DNA from: Mariniphaga sp040772505
Lineage (GTDB): Bacteria; Bacteroidota; Bacteroidia; Bacteroidales; Prolixibacteraceae
Assembly (NCBI GenBank): GCA_040772505.1
Contig: JAXGYA010000008.1
Span: forward strand, 91,538 to 155,537
Reading direction: 5' to 3'
Length of the DNA: 64,000 bases
A model generated the notes under the pieces. That model saw nothing but the letters and a program-made list of their open reading frames with translations, did not search any database and was not told where the DNA came from. Below are positions 54,121 to 62,467 of the stretch, one piece after another (within the stretch, counting starts at the first letter, position 1; each line of letters opens with the position of its first letter). Made by a program: the position numbers and the translations under genes.

Positions 54121-54431
54121 CTCATCTCTCATCTCTCATCTCTCATCTCTCATCTCCCATCTCTCATCTCCCATCTCTCATCTCCCATTTCTCATCTCTC
54201 ATCTCCCATCTCTCATCTCTCATCTCTCATCTCTCATCTCTCATCTCTCACCTCTCACCTCTCACCTCTCACCTCTCATCTCTCATCTCTCATCTCTCAT
54301 CTCTCATCTCTCATCTCTCATCTCTCATCTCTCATCTCTCATCTCTCATCTCTCATCTCTCATCTCTCATCTCTCACCTCTCATCTCTCATCTCTCATCT
54401 CTCATCTCTCATCTCTCATCTCTCATCTCTC
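54121..54431. repeat. long 7-bp tandem array TCTCATC (about 44 units)
   Basis: The longest array of the window, between the barrel and ATPase genes. Most units are TCTCATC with scattered TCTCACC and TCCCATC variants. Variants occur in small blocks, as expected if units spread by slippage. Confidence 0.96.
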
Positions 54432-54484
54432 TTTTTCTTTTACTTTTCTCACTACTCAAATCTCACAATCTCATTACTCATAAA

Positions 54485-55642
54485 TCAATGATTAAATACA
54501 AACATCAATTGAATTCCTTTTCCTGCAAACAAGGTTTGCTCGGTGTTTTGAGTTGGTATCTGGTAGTCTTTCGGGTTCCAGTAAGCCATTACATACAAGG
54601 TTATATTGTTGAACTGTTTTTGCCAGTTGATAAAGTTATACGCTTTATTGTCGGTCCAGTTGTAATAAATAATTGCGCTGAGGTTGTCGAACATCCCGAT
54701 TGGGTAGGATACATTGAGCAAGGAAAACGAAGTAACGTTCTCAAAGGCAAAAGCTTTTTCGTCGTAACTCATAACCAACTGTTCGAAGGTTGCACTTAAC
54801 CCGTTTCCCACGCCAAAAGTGTAGTCTGTTCCTATGTTGATAATTTCCTGGTTTTTGAACATCCCCAAATAGGCATCTTTAAAAACCCACGAAGCTTCGA
54901 GCCACAAACCGACCACCACATCTAATTTTGTATCGAAACCAATCCGGGATTCGGGTATGTCATTGAGGGTTGAGAATTCGGGCGAAACCTCTGAGAAATC
55001 CGCTTTCCGCTGATGATAGGAAAGTGCAATTTCTCCAATGCTTAAAGGCATTTGCAACCTTCCTCCAAATTCGATTTTGTTTTTGGTTGTGCTGGCAATT
55101 TCCCAGCCTTTTGGCTTATTGTTTCCGTATAATCCCCAAAGCCACAGGTTTGCGTTGTTCAAAAAATAGTAGCGTCCCAGGATTCCCCAAACTCCGTCGG
55201 TCAATCCCAGCGGGTCGCGCGGATCGACTTGGTCGAACCACATTAAGGGGCGCAATATGGAGGCAGAACCGAAATTTATCTTTTGCAAACCTGCCCGCAA
55301 CTCAAACTGACGGGTAGAATAGCGCGCCCAGGCACGGTAATTTTTTATTTTCCCGTTGAAATCGGAATCGCTAAACGGATCAAATTCGGCATTTCCATAA
55401 ACATTTGCAGCGTATTCAAAATCGATGAGCTGGCTGTTTTTCAAAAATATGCTGTAATTGGCTTGTGGAATATATCTTCCACTCAAAAGCAATGGCAATT
55501 CGTTTCCGCCGTTGTAATGAATATACGATGAAAGTTGACCTTGAAACTGCAGCGAATCATGGAATCCTGAATCCCCATTTTGCCCTTTCAACTGAAAAGA
55601 GAGGATAAAAAAAACAAAAAATAATGTAACTACTTCATTCAT
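54485..55642 (-). CDS. outer-membrane beta-barrel protein of exporter operon 1
   Basis: 385 residues with a signal peptide (about 1-20, ending LKGQ). The remainder is alternating aromatic and polar strands ending in GIQLMFVFNH, a terminal strand with aromatic residues as outer-membrane barrels have. A central motif, LRAGLQKINFGSASILRPLMWFDQVDPRDP, resembles the GRQ-x-NWG...P-x-D region of DUF1302-like and alginate-porin barrels; a comparable motif occurs in the barrel of operon 2. It overlaps the TetR gene by 4 bp (ATGA). It could be the outer-membrane end of the lipid or lipoprotein path; this is inferred from context. Confidence 0.75.
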   Translation of the reverse strand: MNEVVTLFFVFFILSFQLKGQNGDSGFHDSLQFQGQLSSYIHYNGGNELPLLLSGRYIPQANYSIFLKNSQLIDFEYAANVYGNAEFDPFSDSDFNGKIKNYRAWARYSTRQFELRAGLQKINFGSASILRPLMWFDQVDPRDPLGLTDGVWGILGRYYFLNNANLWLWGLYGNNKPKGWEIASTTKNKIEFGGRLQMPLSIGEIALSYHQRKADFSEVSPEFSTLNDIPESRIGFDTKLDVVVGLWLEASWVFKDAYLGMFKNQEIINIGTDYTFGVGNGLSATFEQLVMSYDEKAFAFENVTSFSLLNVSYPIGMFDNLSAIIYYNWTDNKAYNFINWQKQFNNITLYVMAYWNPKDYQIPTQNTEQTLFAGKGIQLMFVFNH

Positions 55643-56226
55643 TCATTACCTGTTGTAATTCCGTAAAACATAACGTTCATTGCTTCGATAACAAAATCCT
55701 GTGGTTGAGCGTATTGGGCCATCAGTTGCTCATTCTTCATCATCTCAATAATTTGGTTTGAAAAAGCGAGCAAAAAATCGATTTTTACATCGGGGCGGAT
55801 GAAGCCTTTCTCTTGTGCATCCTTATAAAAATCGACAGTTATTTTTATCGATTTCTGCTTTTGTACTTCCATATATTCTTTTAACCCTAATTCAGGATTT
55901 GTGTAAATATCGTTGATGAACTCCATACTAATGTTGTTCATCCCTTCCAATTTCAGTAAAAATATTTCTTCCAATTTTTGTGAAAAGGGAACTTCGCTTG
56001 AAACGATGTCTTTGAATTTTACAATTGACGATTGAATCAAATTATCAAGAATAGTTAAGGCCAAGTCGGGTTTATTTGGAAAAAACTTATAGAATGTCAT
56101 TTTGCTAACAGTCGCTTCTTTGCAAATTTCTTCAATTGTTACTCTGCGAATGCCGTGTTTCCAAAACAAGGCTTTGGCAGTTTTTAAAATGGAAATGTAC
56201 TTTTTATTCTTTTTACGTGCAGTCAT
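55639..56226 (-). CDS. TetR-family transcriptional regulator of exporter operon 1
   Basis: 195 residues. The N-terminal helix-turn-helix spans about residues 10-55 (ILKTAKALFWKHGIRRVTIEEICKEATVSKMTFYKFFPNKP read in parts). The C-terminal ligand domain is unspecific. It is the first gene of operon 1 and overlaps the barrel gene, so it should repress its own operon. A promoter with a palindrome across the -7 box lies 30-60 bp upstream. Confidence 0.9.
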   Translation of the reverse strand: MTARKKNKKYISILKTAKALFWKHGIRRVTIEEICKEATVSKMTFYKFFPNKPDLALTILDNLIQSSIVKFKDIVSSEVPFSQKLEEIFLLKLEGMNNISMEFINDIYTNPELGLKEYMEVQKQKSIKITVDFYKDAQEKGFIRPDVKIDFLLAFSNQIIEMMKNEQLMAQYAQPQDFVIEAMNVMFYGITTGNE

Positions 56227-56255
56227 TTTTTATTTCTAATTTTATGATTACGCAT

Positions 56256-56285
56256 CAAATATACGTATTTAGTTTTATTAAACAA
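56256..56285 (-). promoter_or_regulatory. promoter and likely TetR operator of exporter operon 1
   Basis: Read on the minus strand, TTG (56283-56285), 19 bases, then TATATTTG (56256-56263) fit the Bacteroidota -33/-7 consensus exactly. The 8-bp palindrome ATACGTAT (56261-56268) overlaps the -7 box, and a related TTCGTATA lies at 56287-56294, partly across the -33 side. This is a plausible autoregulatory site. Confidence 0.6.
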
Positions 56286-56308
56286 TATTCGTATAGTAAA
56301 CAATTAAC

Positions 56309-56334
56309 AAAAAAGGCTGTAATTCCTTACAACC
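56309..56334 (-). terminator. rho-independent terminator of exporter operon 2
   Basis: Minus strand: GGTTGTAA pairs with TTACAGCC (one G-T) around a GGAA loop and is followed by six T. It lies 37 bp after the small LExWM gene and just upstream of the promoter of operon 1, so it separates the two operons. Confidence 0.8.
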
Positions 56335-56370
56335 TCATTCATCCTCTACGCTATTCGTCTTTCTACTGAA

Positions 56371-56709
56371 CTACCTTTTCCATACATCATTGTTTATCAT
56401 CCATGGTTCCAATAACAGTTTTTGTTCCATTTCAGTTTCTGTTTTAACACTGTCCGCTGAACCCCAGAATATTTTGTTGGTCATCCAACTTTCCAGCTCT
56501 AAAATTTTTTCAATTACCGGTTCAAAAAAGAAAGTTTCACCGATTTCCCATAAAGTATCAGCAACCATCCAATCTTCCAATACTAAAACCGATTCTGTGG
56601 CGGCAAGATTTGGAACATCGAATTTTGTTCCTTTTGCGTTTACGTTTCCAACTAAAAAGAATAAAGAGAAAAAAGTAATTGCTGCTAATTTTGTAATTGT
56701 TGTTTTCAT
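56371..56709 (-). CDS. small secreted protein with three LExWM repeats
   Basis: 112 residues; signal peptide about 1-25 (ending NVNAK). Three copies of LExWM-x5-W follow: LEDWMVADTLW (44-54), LESWMTNKIFW (72-82) and LEPWMINNDVW (100-110), each starting exactly 28 residues after the last. The linkers are acidic. No catalytic motif. The Trp/Met-rich repeats could bind a membrane, a barrel rim or each other. It is the last gene before the terminator, 192 bp after the barrel gene of operon 2, on the same strand. I do not recognise a named family. Confidence 0.8.
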   Translation of the reverse strand: MKTTITKLAAITFFSLFFLVGNVNAKGTKFDVPNLAATESVLVLEDWMVADTLWEIGETFFFEPVIEKILELESWMTNKIFWGSADSVKTETEMEQKLLLEPWMINNDVWKR

Positions 56710-56901
56710 GTTTTCTATTTTCTAATGTTATGTAACTATTCTATAATTCTCCTGTTATTTGTTTTTATTTACTGTCGGTTTGACCCTATCCGGTTTAAAA
56801 GGTTAAATGCCTTTGGGGTTTAAATGGTGAATAATCGGTGAATAACGATGTGGGACACGCGAATAGCCGAGACAATCGGTAAGCGATTTCTTTCTTTTGA
56901 C
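56710..56901. other. 192-bp gap between barrel and small secreted gene
   Basis: Contains a short GGTGAATAA direct repeat (near 56828 and 56840). No terminator or consensus promoter seen, so read-through from the barrel gene is possible. Confidence 0.3.
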
Positions 56902-58074
56902 TTAGAACGACCACTTTACCCGGCCGTAAATTGCTTTTCCATAATCGCCGTACTCAGTACCTTCGCGGCCAAAAAACAGTTGCCCGTTTAACATGATTTC
57001 CAAGTTGTTGCCCAATGAATAAGTAAGAGTTGGGCCAATAAACGAAGAACCGTCGAGCGGGTTTACCATGGCCGAAATATCTCCTGAGAACAGCGGGGTA
57101 AAAGGATAGGTAACCTGGCCAAAAAGGTTTACCATTCCGAGTGCCAGCATTTTTGCCGAAAGGTTTTGGTCAAAAAGGTTGCGGTTGCCGCCCGCATCGC
57201 CGGTTGCCCCGTTGCTGCTAAATAAAACAGCGCCGTGCAGGTACAAGCTGTTTTTCCTGGTATAATCGCCCGAAACCGAGCCCACAAAAGCTTCCTCGCT
57301 GCCATTATTTTTGCTTCTCGGAGTAAACCAGGACAGTTCGCCACGGAAACCGCCACCTTTAATATCGCCTGCCCAGCCCCCGCCCAACACATAATCTAAG
57401 CCGGCCCAACCTCCCAGGACCTGGTAATCGGTGCTTCCCTTTAAAAATCGGTACATTCCCGCTATGGCGGTTTCATCGGCATTTCTGCCAATTTTATAAA
57501 CCAATTGGGCCGAAGATGTTACCGAGGTATAATATTGAATTTTCACCGCATCGGTACCGGGCCGTTCCTCGTAATCGAATTCGAAATAAGAAAAAGTATT
57601 AAAAATATCGTTGGGGTTCCAAACTAAACCCACGCCCCAATTCACCCGTTGCCGGCCAACCGTAACCTGCCATTTATCCACAACATAGTCGGCATAGGCG
57701 CGGTCGATTGCCGAATGGATAAACCAACTGTCCCCCGATGCCCACACTGTTCCCAGGTTAAAATAACCGTCGTCGGTATTTACGGAATTTTTGTAATCGG
57801 GATATTCGCGGATCATCTGGCCAAAAAACAACCGGTTCCGTGCTTCCAGTGCAAAAGTCAGCTTGTTGCTCGCATACCACTTGAAGTTCATCCGGTTATG
57901 GATTTGATTCATAAAAAAATAATCAACCGTATCCGTTTCGCTCACCGGAGTTGGGCTCTCGGGCTTAAAGTACATCGATAGTTCCTTCACATAACCATTC
58001 AAGGTAAAGCTGGATTGAGCCCTTGCACTCAAGCCAATCGTAAAAAGCACTATGGATAAATAGATTTTTTGCAT
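56902..58074 (-). CDS. outer-membrane beta-barrel protein of exporter operon 2
   Basis: About 390 residues from the ATG at 58072-58074 (MQKIYLSIVLFTIGLSARAQ), which gives a clean signal peptide; an upstream ATG at 58119 would overlap the ATPase gene. Strands with repeated aromatic/polar alternation continue to YGRVKWSF, a C-terminal barrel strand ending in Phe. The motif VTVGRQRVNWGVGLVWNPNDIF (about residues 135-156) matches the GRQ-x-NWG region of DUF1302-like barrels. Like its paralogue in operon 1, it stands beside a Lol-type ABC unit. Confidence 0.78.
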   Translation of the reverse strand: MQKIYLSIVLFTIGLSARAQSSFTLNGYVKELSMYFKPESPTPVSETDTVDYFFMNQIHNRMNFKWYASNKLTFALEARNRLFFGQMIREYPDYKNSVNTDDGYFNLGTVWASGDSWFIHSAIDRAYADYVVDKWQVTVGRQRVNWGVGLVWNPNDIFNTFSYFEFDYEERPGTDAVKIQYYTSVTSSAQLVYKIGRNADETAIAGMYRFLKGSTDYQVLGGWAGLDYVLGGGWAGDIKGGGFRGELSWFTPRSKNNGSEEAFVGSVSGDYTRKNSLYLHGAVLFSSNGATGDAGGNRNLFDQNLSAKMLALGMVNLFGQVTYPFTPLFSGDISAMVNPLDGSSFIGPTLTYSLGNNLEIMLNGQLFFGREGTEYGDYGKAIYGRVKWSF

Positions 58075-58105
58075 TGAAATTTGCAAGCCTTTCGGCAACT
58101 GATTT

Positions 58106-58789
58106 TTACTTGCGAACATCGCTTACCACTTTCCCGTCTTCGAGCGTAATTACCCGCCGCGCTTTTTTTACCACCCGTTGGTCATGGGTTGAAAAGATAA
58201 ACGTTATTTTTTCTTCCTTATTCAGTTGCTCCATAATGTCGAGCAATTTTTCGGTCGATTTGGAGTCGAGGTTGGCGGTTGGCTCGTCTGCCAAAACAAA
58301 TTTTGGTTTCGATGCCAGCGCCCGCGCAACTGCCACCCGCTGTTGCTGCCCGCCCGAAAGTTTCGACGGGCGGCGGTTTTCCATTCCCTCCAAGCCAACG
58401 GCTTTTAGCAATTCCGATGTGCGTTTATCGCGGGCTTTTTTGTCGGCGCCCTGCAAGTGCATAATAAACTCCACATTTTCTTTGGCTGTTAAAACCGGGA
58501 TCAGGTTGTAGGCCTGAAAAACAAAGCCGATTTTTTCCATCCTGAAATCGGTGAGTTTCCGTGCCGAAAGGCCGTTGATTTTTACCCCGTCGATGGTTAC
58601 ACTTCCTTCGGTGGCATCATCTAAGCCGCCAATAATATTCAACAGCGTGGTTTTTCCTGAACCCGAAGGGCCGACAATGGCAGAGAATTCCCCTTCTTCA
58701 AAGGAAAGGTTAACCCCGTTAACGGCATTTACTGCAACCGAATCGCTGTTATATACTTTGTGCAGGTTTTCTATTTCTATGATTTTCAT
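58106..58789 (-). CDS. LolD-like ABC transporter ATPase
   Basis: 227 residues. Walker A GPSGSGKTT (about 39-47), Q-loop GFVFQAYNLIPVLTA, signature LSGGQQQRVAVARAL, Walker B FVLADEPTANLDS, and switch FSTHDQRVV. Near in size and motifs to the ATPase of operon 1, with which it forms a paralogous pair. It should drive the two permeases encoded upstream at 58968..61716. Confidence 0.93.
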   Translation of the reverse strand: MKIIEIENLHKVYNSDSVAVNAVNGVNLSFEEGEFSAIVGPSGSGKTTLLNIIGGLDDATEGSVTIDGVKINGLSARKLTDFRMEKIGFVFQAYNLIPVLTAKENVEFIMHLQGADKKARDKRTSELLKAVGLEGMENRRPSKLSGGQQQRVAVARALASKPKFVLADEPTANLDSKSTEKLLDIMEQLNKEEKITFIFSTHDQRVVKKARRVITLEDGKVVSDVRK

Positions 58790-58827
58790 GTTAATGAATT
58801 TGTTTTGTTTTTCTATATTAAATTTCT

Positions 58828-58886
58828 CTACCCCCCGTTTTCGCCTCAGCCAGTCAGGCTGGCTTGCGGCTCAAACGGGGGGGTAG
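58828..58886. repeat. long hairpin-forming inverted repeat
   Basis: CTACCCCCCGTTT (58828-58840) pairs with AAACGGGGGGGTAG (58873-58886) with one bulged base. A second stem, AGCCAG/CTGGCT, lies inside. It separates the ATPase from the permease gene and has no following T-run. It looks like a dispersed palindrome rather than a terminator. Confidence 0.65.
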
Positions 58887-58936
58887 AATATTCTATTAAT
58901 TCTGAAATGTTGTTTCATTTGCAATTCTCTTTCTTT

Positions 58937-58963
58937 CTCCCCTCCTCGGAGGGGTTGGGGGAG
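58937..58963. repeat. REP-like G/C-rich palindrome
   Basis: CCCCTCC and GGAGGGG around a 2-base loop (58939-58954), then TTGGGGGAGG. Very similar sequences recur between genes in many Bacteroidota. It lies just before the permease stop. Confidence 0.6.
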
Positions 58964-58967
58964 GCTC

Positions 58968-60188
58968 CTAATCCGTCCTCGTCGCCTCTGCGGGGTTCAG
59001 TTTCAATGCCCTCCGAGCAGGGTAAATAGCCGATATAATACCTGTGACAACCACAAGCATGAAAATGGTGGCCAATGTGCCAATCGACAAAGAGGTGTAA
59101 ACCTGGGACGCGAAGCCAAATTTTTCGAGCCCTTTTGCCAAAATGGAAAGATTAATTGGGGTGGTTTCAAAATATTTGGTAATCAGCGAACCAATCACCG
59201 CTCCAATCAAACCTGCGGTAACGGTAAGCATCACTGCTTCAAAAATAATCATGAAGAAAATTTTACGTCGGTTCATCCCGACAGCCATGAGCATCCCGAT
59301 TTCTTTGGTTCGCTCCATTACGGCCATCAGCATGGTATTCACGATACCGAACCCCAGAGCAAGAATAATGATAAACACAAAAATGTACATAACCTGTCCC
59401 ATCATATTGGTCAATAAAAACATTTCGGGGCTGATTTCCTTCCAGGTTTCCACAATGTTGTTGCCCGCAATTTTTTGGATGGAAGGTTTTACCAAATCGG
59501 CCTCGTCGCCTTTTTGGAGCAAGATTGCAATCTCATGGGCTGCTCCTTCCTCCATTCCCAGTTGTGCTTTTAAATCCTGGTACCTTACAAACAGATGTGT
59601 TTCATCGTAACCCGTACTGACAGTTTTGTAAATGCCCGAAACGCGGTAGCCTTTCAGCGAAAGTTCGCCGTTGCGGTTTACCAGTTGGACATTCAGCTTG
59701 GAACCGGTTTTTAGTTTTAATTTTTCCGCCAGTTTTGCGCCAACCAAAACGGGAGGCATCCGGCTTGTTTTTTCAAGATAGGTGCCATCGACCAAGTGTT
59801 CCGAAATATCGGTCACTTTCCCTTCCCTATCGGGTTCGATGCCCAGCAAAGTGCCACCGGCAGTCCCGTGTGCGGCAGTAACAAAAGGCTCTGCAAGTAA
59901 ACGCCTGCTTACGGCCACTACCGAATCTTTAACGTCAATTTTATCCATCAATTCCTGTGAACCGGGAATAAAAAACTCAACATCCTTGTTTTCAGCAAAA
60001 CGGGGGGCATGTATTTGCAAGTGGGCCAATTCCGATTTTGTGGCTGACTGGACACGCGCATCTACCAAACCTTGCATAAATGCCATGATAAAAACCCCGG
60101 CAATCAAGCCTATGGCAATTGCTGCAATCATAATTAGACTGCGCGATTTGCTGCGCCACACGTTACGCCATGCTATTGACCAAATCAT
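58968..60188 (-). CDS. FtsX/MacB-type ABC transporter permease
   Basis: 406 residues. It starts MIWSIAWRNVWRSKSRSLIM with TM1 (IMIAAIAIGLIAGVFIMAF). A periplasmic domain carries GTLLGIEPDREGKV and VLVGAKLAEKLKLKTGSKLNV. Three TMs follow, with ERTKEIGMLMAVGMNRRKIFFMIIFEAV as coupling segment and a C-terminal ISAIYPARRALKLNPAEA, the classic end of MacB/LolC permeases. Second permease of operon 2. Confidence 0.9.
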   Translation of the reverse strand: MIWSIAWRNVWRSKSRSLIMIAAIAIGLIAGVFIMAFMQGLVDARVQSATKSELAHLQIHAPRFAENKDVEFFIPGSQELMDKIDVKDSVVAVSRRLLAEPFVTAAHGTAGGTLLGIEPDREGKVTDISEHLVDGTYLEKTSRMPPVLVGAKLAEKLKLKTGSKLNVQLVNRNGELSLKGYRVSGIYKTVSTGYDETHLFVRYQDLKAQLGMEEGAAHEIAILLQKGDEADLVKPSIQKIAGNNIVETWKEISPEMFLLTNMMGQVMYIFVFIIILALGFGIVNTMLMAVMERTKEIGMLMAVGMNRRKIFFMIIFEAVMLTVTAGLIGAVIGSLITKYFETTPINLSILAKGLEKFGFASQVYTSLSIGTLATIFMLVVVTGIISAIYPARRALKLNPAEATRTD

Positions 60189-60247
60189 ACAAAATAATTT
60201 AAAGTTTAAAATTCAATGTTTAAAGAATTCCGAGTTTAAAGTTTCGA
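60189..60247. repeat. GTTTAAAG-type short repeats
   Basis: Several irregular copies of (A)GTTTAAA with TTC spacers occupy the start of the 300-bp permease gap, adjoining the 7-bp array. Confidence 0.5.
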
Positions 60248-60374
60248 GTTGCTGGTTGCTGGTTGCTCGTTGCTCGTTGCTGGTTACTCGTTATTGTTCG
60301 TTTACCCTTTACCCTTTACCCTTTACCGTTTACCGTTTACCTTTTACCTTTTACCGTTTACCGTTTACCGTTTG
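60248..60374. repeat. 7-bp tandem array GTTGCTG/GTTGCTC then TTTACCC/TTTACCG
   Basis: Two abutting blocks in the same 7-bp rhythm: GTTGCTG, GTTGCTC, GTTACTC at 60248-60300, then TTTACCC, TTTACCG and TTTACCT at 60301-60374. Same period and base pattern as the arrays in operon 1, but different unit sequence. Confidence 0.9.
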
Positions 60375-60492
60375 TCCCGCCTTTCCTTATTCTTCCCTTC
60401 TCCTCTTCTTCCCTTCTCCTCTTCTCCCATTCTCCCATTCATTCTTGCATTCTTGCATTTTTTTCATTCAAGCATTTCTCCATTCTTCCTCC
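60375..60492. repeat. pyrimidine-rich repeats of about 8 bp
   Basis: CTTCTCCT, ATTCTCCC and ATTCTTGC units appear in pairs or triplets between the 7-bp array and the permease stop. The period shifts from 7 to about 8 bases. Confidence 0.6.
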
Positions 60493-61716
60493 TCAGCTTC
60501 TCATTGCCTTTGTAATTTTCAAACGGTGGATGTTGTAAATAGGGAACAATGAAATGGTTAAGCTGATGCTAAAAACCAAAATCATCTGGTTATAGAATAG
60601 CGAAGGTTTCATGGAAAAGAAAATAAAGGGCGCCATCCCAAATTTCTCGGATGCAGACACCACTTGCTCGCCACTGAACGGGATGGGATTGTGATAGAAA
60701 TAAAACGCAATCAAAACACTGATTAACAACCCGATTACACTACCAATTACTCCTATCAACAGCGTTTCTATAAACAATACGGTGGAGATTTTTGCCTTTC
60801 GCATCCCAACAGCATGAATTACCCCAAATTCCCTTTGGCGCTCTTTTACCATCATCATTACCACACTAAACATCCCGCATGCGATAACCACGTACAAAAC
60901 CCCCAGCATGATAATCCCGCCGCCGCGGTCGCTTTGGATGAGTTGTTCCAGTTCGGGTTGCATTTCCACCCAGGTCATCACCGTATCTTGTTCAGGTAAA
61001 ATTCTGCCGATTTTCTTTTTTAGCTGGTTCACCCCGTAGGGATTGCCGGTCATAATCACCAGCGATGTTGAAATCCCGGGCGCCGAATAAAAATCGCGGG
61101 CAGTTTCCAAACCGAGGTAAATAAGCCGGTTATCGTATTCTTTGTTGGGGTGGCTCATTATCCCTTTCACTTCAAACAATCCGTTTGCACTGATTCCGTG
61201 GTAGCCCTGGCTTATCATTATCAAGGTGTCGCCAACACCAAGTTCCAGGTAGTTCGCCATCCCTTCGCCAATCACCGCTCCTTTGTCGTCGGAACTCAAA
61301 AAACTTCCTTTTATAATTTTTTTCGATATGTGGGTGATTTTATCTTCTAAACCGGGTTGAATGCCCAATACCATAGCAGGCTTGCTTTTTAGGCCGCTGG
61401 CTGCCAGCGCCCCCGATTCGATGCGGTGTGAAACAAGGGTGACGTCATCAATTTTTTCGATATTGGAAATCAACTCCGGTAAAGGTTCAAAAGAGTTTTC
61501 CAAGGTTTGTTCGTCCCAAAAAGCGGTGTCCTGTACCTGAAGATAACCTGAATAAAATTTCACCACGTTATCGATCATGCTGCTGTAGGAACCTTCCTGC
61601 ATCGAACGCATAAACGATGCCAGCAACACACTGAAAACAATGGAAGAAATGGTAATAATAGTCCGCCGCCGGTTGCGCCAGAGGTTTCGCCAAGCGAGTT
61701 TTAAGTTGGTAGTCAT
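60493..61716 (-). CDS. FtsX/MacB-type ABC transporter permease
   Basis: 407 residues. It starts MTTNLKLAWRNLWRNRRRTIITI with TM1 (ISSIVFSVLLASFMRSM) and has a periplasmic domain with VLGIQPGLEDKITHISKKI and IGEGMANYLELGVGDTLI. The C-terminal part has VMMMVKERQREFGVIHAVGMRKAKISTVLFIET and further TMs. The Lol-type coupling segment is clear. It follows the LolA-like gene with a 4-bp overlap, so the cargo-binding protein and permease are translationally coupled here. Confidence 0.9.
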   Translation of the reverse strand: MTTNLKLAWRNLWRNRRRTIITISSIVFSVLLASFMRSMQEGSYSSMIDNVVKFYSGYLQVQDTAFWDEQTLENSFEPLPELISNIEKIDDVTLVSHRIESGALAASGLKSKPAMVLGIQPGLEDKITHISKKIIKGSFLSSDDKGAVIGEGMANYLELGVGDTLIMISQGYHGISANGLFEVKGIMSHPNKEYDNRLIYLGLETARDFYSAPGISTSLVIMTGNPYGVNQLKKKIGRILPEQDTVMTWVEMQPELEQLIQSDRGGGIIMLGVLYVVIACGMFSVVMMMVKERQREFGVIHAVGMRKAKISTVLFIETLLIGVIGSVIGLLISVLIAFYFYHNPIPFSGEQVVSASEKFGMAPFIFFSMKPSLFYNQMILVFSISLTISLFPIYNIHRLKITKAMRS

Positions 61717-62456
61717 CGTATCCGTTTCATATTCTGTTGCGAAAAGAACGATTCGTCGATTTTCACGTCGAAATCAATTTTATCGTAAATCATTATGGTT
61801 TTGTGCCCTTCCTCGTCGGCAGGTATCATTTCCATGCGTGTTGGCATGGTGCGGTCGTCCATTTTTTTGATGTCCGACAGGGTTTCGGTATTTACCAGGA
61901 TGTTATCTTCATCGTAAAACTCGCTTCGCAACCAGTAAAATTCATCTTTCGAAATCCACATCAACACTTTCCCCCAAACCACGGGTGCATCGGGCAACGG
62001 GATTAGTTCAATTTTGCATGATTCATAGCCGTTTATGGTTTCTTCACCAATAATTTTATGCGTGTAGTCGGTTACTATGGACGATTCGCGCACCAAATCA
62101 TCGTTTGTAAAGTCGGAGCCCATCCAGCTTTGCATCATCATCGATGGCGGGAGTTTTATCATCCGCTCGATATTGGGCACCCAGTTCCACATTTCGCTTT
62201 CGCGTTTCAAAAAAACCTGCCCTTTTTCTTTGGCAGGCGCGGTAATGTATATCAGCGAATACTCATTCCCCATGCTCCAGCTTTTCATTGTAACAGTGCG
62301 GCTCCAGGTGGGGCGTTCAATAATCATTGTCATTGTGCCCTCGCTCGATTTTCCGCGGAATTTGTCATCTGCTTTTTGCACAATTTCTTTTGCGTTTTGT
62401 GCATTTGCCATTGCTGCTGTAAAAAGCAGGATTATGGAAAGTATTTTAGTCTTCAT
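61713..62456 (-). CDS. LolA-like periplasmic protein (outer-membrane lipoprotein-sorting family)
   Basis: 247 residues; signal peptide about 1-19 (ending ANAQ). Motifs as in its operon 1 paralogue: AKEIVQKADDKFRGKSSEG, TMTMIIERPTWSRT, SEMWNWVPNIERMIKLPPS, MGSDFTNDDLV and VLMWISKDEFYWLRSEFYDED. It probably carries a lipid or acylated cargo between the ABC unit and the outer membrane. It is encoded 11 bp after the TetR gene. Confidence 0.87.
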   Translation of the reverse strand: MKTKILSIILLFTAAMANAQNAKEIVQKADDKFRGKSSEGTMTMIIERPTWSRTVTMKSWSMGNEYSLIYITAPAKEKGQVFLKRESEMWNWVPNIERMIKLPPSMMMQSWMGSDFTNDDLVRESSIVTDYTHKIIGEETINGYESCKIELIPLPDAPVVWGKVLMWISKDEFYWLRSEFYDEDNILVNTETLSDIKKMDDRTMPTRMEMIPADEEGHKTIMIYDKIDFDVKIDESFFSQQNMKRIR

Positions 62457-62467
62457 TATTGTTGAAT

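Noticed and set aside
54121..54431. Array considered as a CRISPR
   Set aside because: Units are contiguous 7-mers with no spacers and no cas genes nearby.
54107..54799. 230-codon open frame rich in ISHLSSL repeats
   Set aside because: Same cause: translation of the TCTCATC array followed by antisense of the barrel gene.
59782..60552. Plus-strand open frame antisense to the permease and through the repeats
   Set aside because: It is a shadow of the permease gene extended by stop-free repeat DNA; no ribosome site or domain.
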